Of a stretch of 64,000 nucleotides of DNA, positions 59,384 to 64,000 are shown piece by piece (the stretch's first letter is position 1; each line of letters begins with the position of its first letter). The position numbers were made by a program, and so were the translations under genes. Where the stretch lies: assembly GCA_022776215.1 (NCBI GenBank), contig JALFIR010000027.1:4823-68822 (forward strand), read 5' to 3'. A model generated the notes under the pieces. It had not been told where the DNA came from. It searched no databases and saw nothing but the letters and a program-made list of their open reading frames with translations. This DNA is from Colivicinus sp022776215. Its GTDB lineage: Bacteria; Bacillota_I; Bacilli_A; Erysipelotrichales; Erysipelotrichaceae.

Positions 59384-60580
59384 ATGAATATAATTGATCG
59401 TTTTGTAGAGTATGTAAAAATTCCTACTATGTCTGATCCAAATAGTGATACATACCCAAGCAGTTCTAAACAACTTGTTTTAGCTAAACTTTTAAAAGAA
59501 CAATTAGCTAATCTAGTTGATAAAGTTGAATTAACAGATACAGGAATAGTATACGCTTTTCTAAAAGCCAATTATGAATGTAATGAGACTATAGGCTTAA
59601 TTGCTCACATGGATACATCACCAGATATGAGCGATGAAAATGTTAACCCTAGAGTAATCAATAACTATGATGGAACAGTAATCAAATTAAACGAAAATAT
59701 CATAATGAATCCAAAAGATTTTCCATGTTTATTAAATGATATTGGTGCTGATATTATGGTTACAGATGGTACGACTTTATTAGGTGGCGATGACAAAGCA
59801 GGCGTTGCGATTATCATGGATGTTTTAGAAAGACTAAAAGAAAACCCTAAAATTAAACATAAAAACTTAGCCATTGCGTTCACACCTGATGAGGAAATTG
59901 GCAAAGGTTGTGATAATTTTGATGTTGAATACTTCAATGCTGACTATGCATATACTATTGATGGTGGTGATGCAAGTGATATTGAATATGAAAACTTCAA
60001 CGCTGCTAGTGCTAAAGTAACTATTAATGGCCTATCAATTCACCCAGGTAGTGCAAAGAATAAGATGCTAAATTCTATTCTAATCGCAATGGAATTCCAA
60101 AGTTTATTACCAGTAAATGAAAACCCAATGTACACTGAAGGTTACGAAGGCTTCAATCATTTGTGTGATATCAATGGTGATTGTGAAAAAACTGTAATGG
60201 AATATATTATTAGAAATCATGATAAGGCATTGCTTGAGAAACAAAAGAAGGATTTTATCAATGCATGTAACTTTATCAATAGTAAATATAAAGATAATAC
60301 ATGTATCCTTGAAATCAAAGATTCTTATCAAAATATGAAAGAATTCATTAAAGATAGAATGGATATTGTAGATAATGTTAAAAAGATTATAACAGAGATG
60401 GGGTTAAAAGCTACAAGTACCCCTATTAGAGGTGGAACTGACGGTGCTGTTCTTACTTATAAAGGCTTACCATGCCCAAATCTAGGAACTGGCGACCGCA
60501 ATTGTCATGGTAAGTTTGAATATGTAAATTTAAACGAAATGAAATTAATGTCTGATTTAGTTTTAAAAATAGTTGAATAA
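59384..60580 (+). CDS. pepT: Peptidase T (tripeptide aminopeptidase)
   Basis: A 398-residue M20-family zinc peptidase that releases the N-terminal residue of tripeptides. Ligand motifs: HMDTSPD, GGDDKAG, DEEIGKG, IDGGD and late GTDGA. TTGGAGGTTTT precedes the ATG. It stands alone between two terminators; together with the Opp importer it fits peptide use as nutrient. Confidence 0.95.
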   Translation: MNIIDRFVEYVKIPTMSDPNSDTYPSSSKQLVLAKLLKEQLANLVDKVELTDTGIVYAFLKANYECNETIGLIAHMDTSPDMSDENVNPRVINNYDGTVIKLNENIIMNPKDFPCLLNDIGADIMVTDGTTLLGGDDKAGVAIIMDVLERLKENPKIKHKNLAIAFTPDEEIGKGCDNFDVEYFNADYAYTIDGGDASDIEYENFNAASAKVTINGLSIHPGSAKNKMLNSILIAMEFQSLLPVNENPMYTEGYEGFNHLCDINGDCEKTVMEYIIRNHDKALLEKQKKDFINACNFINSKYKDNTCILEIKDSYQNMKEFIKDRMDIVDNVKKIITEMGLKATSTPIRGGTDGAVLTYKGLPCPNLGTGDRNCHGKFEYVNLNEMKLMSDLVLKIVE

Positions 60581-60589
60581 AATTTATCG

Positions 60590-60619
60590 AGAAGATGACT
60601 TAAATGCCATCTTCTTTTT
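60590..60619 (+). terminator. Terminator after pepT
   Basis: AGAAGATG pairs with CATCTTCT around a 10-nt loop, followed by TTTTTA. Confidence 0.85.
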
Positions 60620-60707
60620 AAGTTATCCACTTTTCCACGTTGATAATGGGAATAAAATGGAAATAATTTGGGAATAATTATCGATTTAGGTAGGGTAAGA
60701 TAAAGAC

Positions 60708-61823
60708 ATGTATAAGTCTATTAAATATCGTATTTATCCAAATAAGAAACAATTAGAGATTATTAGTCAAACATTTGGTTGCTGCAGAAAAATTTGGAAT
60801 CTAATTCTAGAAGACAAGATTAAATCTTATGAAACAAATCAAACATTTGGCAGTAAGCTACTTAGTGATTTTGTAAAAGAATATACTTATCTAAATGATG
60901 TGGATTATTCGGCTTTATATAATACTCAAAAGAATCTTTTAACACTTATTAAAACAGATTTTAAGAAAAAAGGATTTCCAAAGTTTAAATCGTTTTATTA
61001 TGGGAGAAAATCTTATACTACGAATAATTCCAATAACAGAATAGAACTGAAAGATAAGTATATAACGCTTCCTATCGTTGGGGATGTAAAAAGCAAGATA
61101 CATACACTTCCTAGAGAAGATGCTGTAATTCGATTTGCGACAATATCTAAAGATTTAGATGGAAGATATTATTGCTCGGTGACGTTTAAATGTACATTTG
61201 AGCCACTAAAGCAAATTATCGATATAAATAATGCAATCGGTCTAGATTATTGCTCAAACGGCTTGTATATTGACGATAAAGGCAATATAGGTACTAACCA
61301 CAAATATTTTAAAGAATCTGAAAAGAAGTTAGCTAAGCTACAAAGAAGATTAGATAAAAAACAAGGCGCTAAGAAAGGAGAAACGAAATCTAATAACTAT
61401 TTAAAACTATTACAAAAAGTTAATAAAGTGCATAGACATATTAAAAATCAACGAAATGATAATTTGCACAAAATATCTAATAAGATAACCAATCATTATG
61501 ACGTTGTATGTGTAGAAGATTTAAATATGGTATCGATGTCGCAAAAACCAAAACTAGGAAAATCAACAATGGACAATGGATACGGATATTTTATTAGATA
61601 TTTAGAATATAAGTTAAATAATAGAGGTAAGAAATTGATAAAAGTAGGCAAATACTTTCCATCTTCTCAAATATGTAGTAATTGTGGAAAGTTAAATTCT
61701 GAAATCATAGATATAAATATAAGAGATTGGGAATGTCCAGTTTGCGGTGCAAAACTAAATAGAGACATCAATGAAGCTATTAACATTAAGAATGAAGGAT
61801 TAAGATTGTTAAGTCTTCAATAA
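60708..61823 (+). CDS. tnpB: RNA-guided nuclease TnpB (OrfB, IS200/IS605 group)
   Basis: A full-length 371-residue TnpB. The N-terminal helix-turn-helix start MYKSIKYRIYPNKKQ is standard. The RuvC-like catalytic residues are present: Asp180 (IGLDYCSNG), Glu270 (VCVEDLNM) and Asp353 (LNRDINEA). The zinc finger has Cys323, Cys326, Cys343 and Cys346. TnpB proteins of this family cut DNA guided by an omega RNA made from the element's 3' end. No clear Shine-Dalgarno lies before the ATG. The intact active site suggests activity. Confidence 0.93.
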   Translation: MYKSIKYRIYPNKKQLEIISQTFGCCRKIWNLILEDKIKSYETNQTFGSKLLSDFVKEYTYLNDVDYSALYNTQKNLLTLIKTDFKKKGFPKFKSFYYGRKSYTTNNSNNRIELKDKYITLPIVGDVKSKIHTLPREDAVIRFATISKDLDGRYYCSVTFKCTFEPLKQIIDINNAIGLDYCSNGLYIDDKGNIGTNHKYFKESEKKLAKLQRRLDKKQGAKKGETKSNNYLKLLQKVNKVHRHIKNQRNDNLHKISNKITNHYDVVCVEDLNMVSMSQKPKLGKSTMDNGYGYFIRYLEYKLNNRGKKLIKVGKYFPSSQICSNCGKLNSEIIDINIRDWECPVCGAKLNRDINEAINIKNEGLRLLSLQ

Positions 61824-61965
61824 GATTAAAAATTAAAAAATTTAGTAGGCTAGGGACTAGCCGATCTTATAAAGCTTGTGAAGATTGTGTAAGACTTTTA
61901 AAAGCAATGGTCAATGAAGCAAGAAGCTGTTGTTTCTAGAACAATTGGTAGTCCACGGTCATGGC
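61824..61965 (+). ncRNA. Candidate omega RNA (reRNA) region of the TnpB element
   Basis: The stretch after tnpB has the hairpin GGCTA-GGGAC-TAGCC (61848-61862) and the text AAGCAATGGTCAATGAAGCAAGAAGC, trimmed here to the familiar AATGAAGCAAGAAGC that closes the coding side of many IS605 elements. The omega RNA usually spans the tnpB 3' end and this region, with the guide beyond the right end; the exact end is not determined. Confidence 0.55.
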
Positions 61966-62088
61966 TAGACGGAATATATAGCCAAGATAAATTAATAAAC
62001 ACGCCAACGACCGTTATTTAAGGGATGCATAACATAAATTAAAAATAGAACGAAAAACATCAAAATTATTAAAAAAACTCAATTATTT

Positions 62089-63576
62089 TTGATATTTTCG
62101 CTTTCTTCTTATTCTCATTCATGTTTTCGTTTTTTATAATCAATCCTTTTTAACAATATAATATCTATACAGGGATTTGTCTTATTATCATTTTTATTCA
62201 TAGTAAGGAGGTTAGATTTTATGAGTGATAATAATACAAAGTATTCAAGATTAACTATAGATAATAGACTAAAGATTGAAGAGTGTTTAAATGAAGATAA
62301 GAAGCTTAAAGATATAGCCAATGAAATTGGTTGTAGTCCTAGAACCATATCATATGAAATCTATAATCATAGATACTTGTCAACTAGAAAAAGACATAAT
62401 ATGTGTACTATGTTTAAAGAATATAATGTGCAGCACTTATGTAACGATTGTAAGAGAGGATATTGTAAACACTGTACCTATCATAAGTGCAATGATATGT
62501 GCTATAAGTTTCAATTATCACCAGAATGTAAAAGAAATGTTCGCTACCCTTATGTTTGTAATGGTTGTCCTATTCTTAAGGAATGTAATCTTAATAAGTA
62601 TTACTATAAGGCTAATAAAGCTCAAGAAGAATACCAATCAAATATAAGTGACTTTAAATACGGAAGCAGGACATCACCGATAGAATTAAGAGAACTTGAT
62701 TACTTCATTAGCCAAGCCGTCAATAATGGTCACTCTATTTCTGTTGGCATCAAAGAATATAACCTAGATAAATCTACATCAACCATATATCGTTATATTG
62801 ATAAAGGTTTATTAAGTGTTAAGAACATTGATTTAAAACGTAAAGTAAGATATAGACCAAGAAAGAATAAGAAAGTAAAACAAGTAAGACGTGATTATGA
62901 CTATCTAAAAGGCAAAGATTACAAATCATTTACCAAACGTCTTCAAGAAGACCCTGCCTTATCTTTCTGGCAAATGGATACTATAGAAGGGATTAAAGGT
63001 GTAGATGAACCTGTTATATTATCCTTGCTTCACAACAAGTCTAATCTACAGTTATATTTCAAGTTAGAATCAAAGACCATTGAAGAAGTGATTAAAACAT
63101 TTGACCGTATTAAAGAACAAATGGGTGTCATTGTATTCTCAAAGATATTTGATGTCATCCTTACCGATAATGGTAGTGAATTTAAAGATCCATTAAGTAT
63201 AGAGATAGATAAAAGAGCTGAAGAGAAACTAATTTCTATTTATTATTGTCAAGCTAGAAGATCAGATCAAAAAGGCAAATGCGAGAAAAATCACGAACAT
63301 TTTAGAGAAATGATACCTAAAGGTATTAGTTTCAAAAACTATGAAGTTGAAGATATTAACCATATATCTTTAATGGTTAACAATTATCCACGCCCTATGT
63401 TTAACTTTAAAACACCTATTGAAGTAGCTGATATTCTGTTAAATAAAAAAGCGTTTAGTTTAAACAACTTGAAATCAATTCCAACCAATCAAGTAGTACT
63501 AAAACGCTACATCAAATAGTATAGAAATCAAGACAAATTCCTGTGGAACAATAATCCATTAAAACGAAAATATCAT
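62089..63576 (+). mobile_element. IS30-family insertion sequence
   Basis: One transposase gene flanked by inverted ends. The left end shows TTGATATTTTCG (62089-62100) and the right end CGAAAATATCA (63565-63575). A second right-end-like copy, CGAAAATATCAA at 63742-63753, is an equally good or better match, so the right limit may be near 63754. Target duplication could not be recognised. Confidence 0.65.
62221..63519 (+). CDS. IS30-family transposase
   Basis: A 432-residue DDE transposase. The N-terminal HTH (RLKIEECLNEDKKLKDIANE then GCSPRTISYEI) is followed by a Cys/His-rich region (residues 65-125, many CxxC pairs such as CNDCKRGYCKHC) that probably binds zinc. The rve core holds Asp253 (WQMDTIEG), Asp316 (LTDNGSEF) and Glu355 (KCEKNHEHFRE). 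AAGGAGGTTAGATTTT precedes the ATG. No frameshift or stop is seen, so it may be active. Confidence 0.93.
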   Translation: MSDNNTKYSRLTIDNRLKIEECLNEDKKLKDIANEIGCSPRTISYEIYNHRYLSTRKRHNMCTMFKEYNVQHLCNDCKRGYCKHCTYHKCNDMCYKFQLSPECKRNVRYPYVCNGCPILKECNLNKYYYKANKAQEEYQSNISDFKYGSRTSPIELRELDYFISQAVNNGHSISVGIKEYNLDKSTSTIYRYIDKGLLSVKNIDLKRKVRYRPRKNKKVKQVRRDYDYLKGKDYKSFTKRLQEDPALSFWQMDTIEGIKGVDEPVILSLLHNKSNLQLYFKLESKTIEEVIKTFDRIKEQMGVIVFSKIFDVILTDNGSEFKDPLSIEIDKRAEEKLISIYYCQARRSDQKGKCEKNHEHFREMIPKGISFKNYEVEDINHISLMVNNYPRPMFNFKTPIEVADILLNKKAFSLNNLKSIPTNQVVLKRYIK

Positions 63577-63810
63577 TGAGAATTCACGAATAAATAATGA
63601 TAATCGAGTTTTAATAATGTCTTTATTTCTATTTACATCTTCATTATACTTATTAAAAACCAAAATATTAAACAAAAGAGTGAATATCAATAAGAAAATA
63701 TAACATTTTCATTATCAATATCACCCTTTAAACTACATAAACGAAAATATCAATGAAAAGAGAAAATATCGTTAATATTTAACCACTATTAAAAAATATG
63801 CATAGATATA

Positions 63811-63839
63811 TTGCTTTTGTTTTGTAACTTTGGTACTAT
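63811..63839 (+). promoter_or_regulatory. Candidate rRNA promoter P1
   Basis: TTGCTT and TACTAT, 17 bp apart. The sequence after the -10, AAGTAGGCAC, nearly repeats that of P2. The 63520-63800 spacer before it holds only AT-rich DNA and IS30-end-like motifs. Confidence 0.6.
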
Positions 63840-63904
63840 AAGTAGGCACTTCTTGAAGGCCTAAAGATGTCTAGACAAACATCTAATAAATCTTCAAAAA
63901 GTTA

Positions 63905-63933
63905 TTGACATTAATACTTAGATTTGTTAGTAT
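63905..63933 (+). promoter_or_regulatory. Candidate rRNA promoter P2
   Basis: A perfect TTGACA, a 17-bp spacer and TAGTAT, then TAATAGGCAC. It lies 94 bp after P1. A hairpin GGCACC ... GGTGC (63939-63967) follows. Confidence 0.72.
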
Positions 63934-63971
63934 TAATAGGCACCGTTTGAGATAAACAAAAAGGTGCAACT

Positions 63972-63991
63972 TGATCTTTGAAAACTGAATA
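63972..63991 (+). promoter_or_regulatory. boxA-like antitermination sequence
   Basis: TGATCTTTGAAAACTGAATA closely matches the CTTTGAAAACT element found in Firmicutes rRNA leaders, where NusB-S10 binds. It implies an rRNA operon starting just after the window. Confidence 0.6.
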
Positions 63992-64000
63992 AGAATTAAT

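Larger units (their letters stand above)
60640..61990 (+). mobile_element. TnpB-only IS200/IS605-group element (limits approximate)
   Basis: The element contains a tnpB gene and a downstream structured region, with no tnpA in the window. Left and right ends are subterminal hairpins in this group rather than inverted repeats, and I could not fix them; the given limits are an estimate between the pepT terminator and the AT-rich spacer before the IS30 element. Confidence 0.6.

Noticed and set aside
1..64000. CRISPR array, tRNA genes or a prophage
   Set aside because: No spaced direct repeats with variable spacers other than the 33-bp tandem set, which has no unique spacers; no tRNA-like cloverleaf noticed and no phage structural genes.

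Overview
The window comes from the chromosome of a low-GC Gram-positive bacterium. AT-rich codon use, strong Shine-Dalgarno sites, Firmicutes-type lipoproteins, a zinc-type S14, Firmicutes-order ribosomal operons and an ECF vitamin-transport cassette all fit an Erysipelotrichia-like member of the Bacillota. The assignment is inferred from gene style and order, because no 16S sequence lies inside the window. Most genes are on the + strand.

Layout. 1-5160: an oligopeptide ABC transporter (oppABCDF), with oppA cut by the left edge. 5219-6417 (-): a zinc-ribbon protein gene broken by a frameshift. 6614-10021: a 12-TM LuxR-type regulator with two lipoproteins. 10114-12221: four 33-bp tandem repeats, then a DUF4143-type ATPase and a C26 amidotransferase-like hydrolase. 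12270-15702: ECF transporter core (A1, A2, T), an S component and a methyltransferase. 15796-17507: a second DUF234-type ATPase lying between the methyltransferase and a near-identical copy of that methyltransferase's 3' end. 17530-21956: an antitoxin-like remnant, a membrane diguanylate cyclase, a MATE pump and a GPH sugar symporter. 22074-24199: a small SH3-like protein and a PMT-type glycosyltransferase. 24246-28806: a metal (zinc) locus with a ZIP permease, ZnuA carrying an internal ZinT domain, ZnuC, ZnuB and accessory proteins. 28882-30880: MarR plus TSUP permease, and a SnoaL-LytTR fusion. 31082-34342: two paralogous cytosolic proteins interleaved with three lipoproteins.

34419-59297 is the core information-processing block: L10 leader, rplJ, rplL, a methyltransferase, rpoB, rpoC, then a Sel1 protein and a 405-bp regulatory gap leading into a single S10-spc-alpha supercluster (rpsJ to rplQ, including secY, adk, map, infA, rpoA). 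The str operon (rpsL-rpsG-fusA-tuf) is not between rpoC and rpsJ, and rpmD (L30) is missing between rpsE and rplO. RpoB has Asn at the position of E. coli His526, a classic rifampicin-contact residue.

59384-64000: pepT, a TnpB-only IS200/IS605-type element with a candidate omega RNA, an IS30-family element with extra end-like motifs around it, and finally two tandem sigma-A promoters and a boxA-like sequence that suggest an rRNA operon begins just past the right edge.
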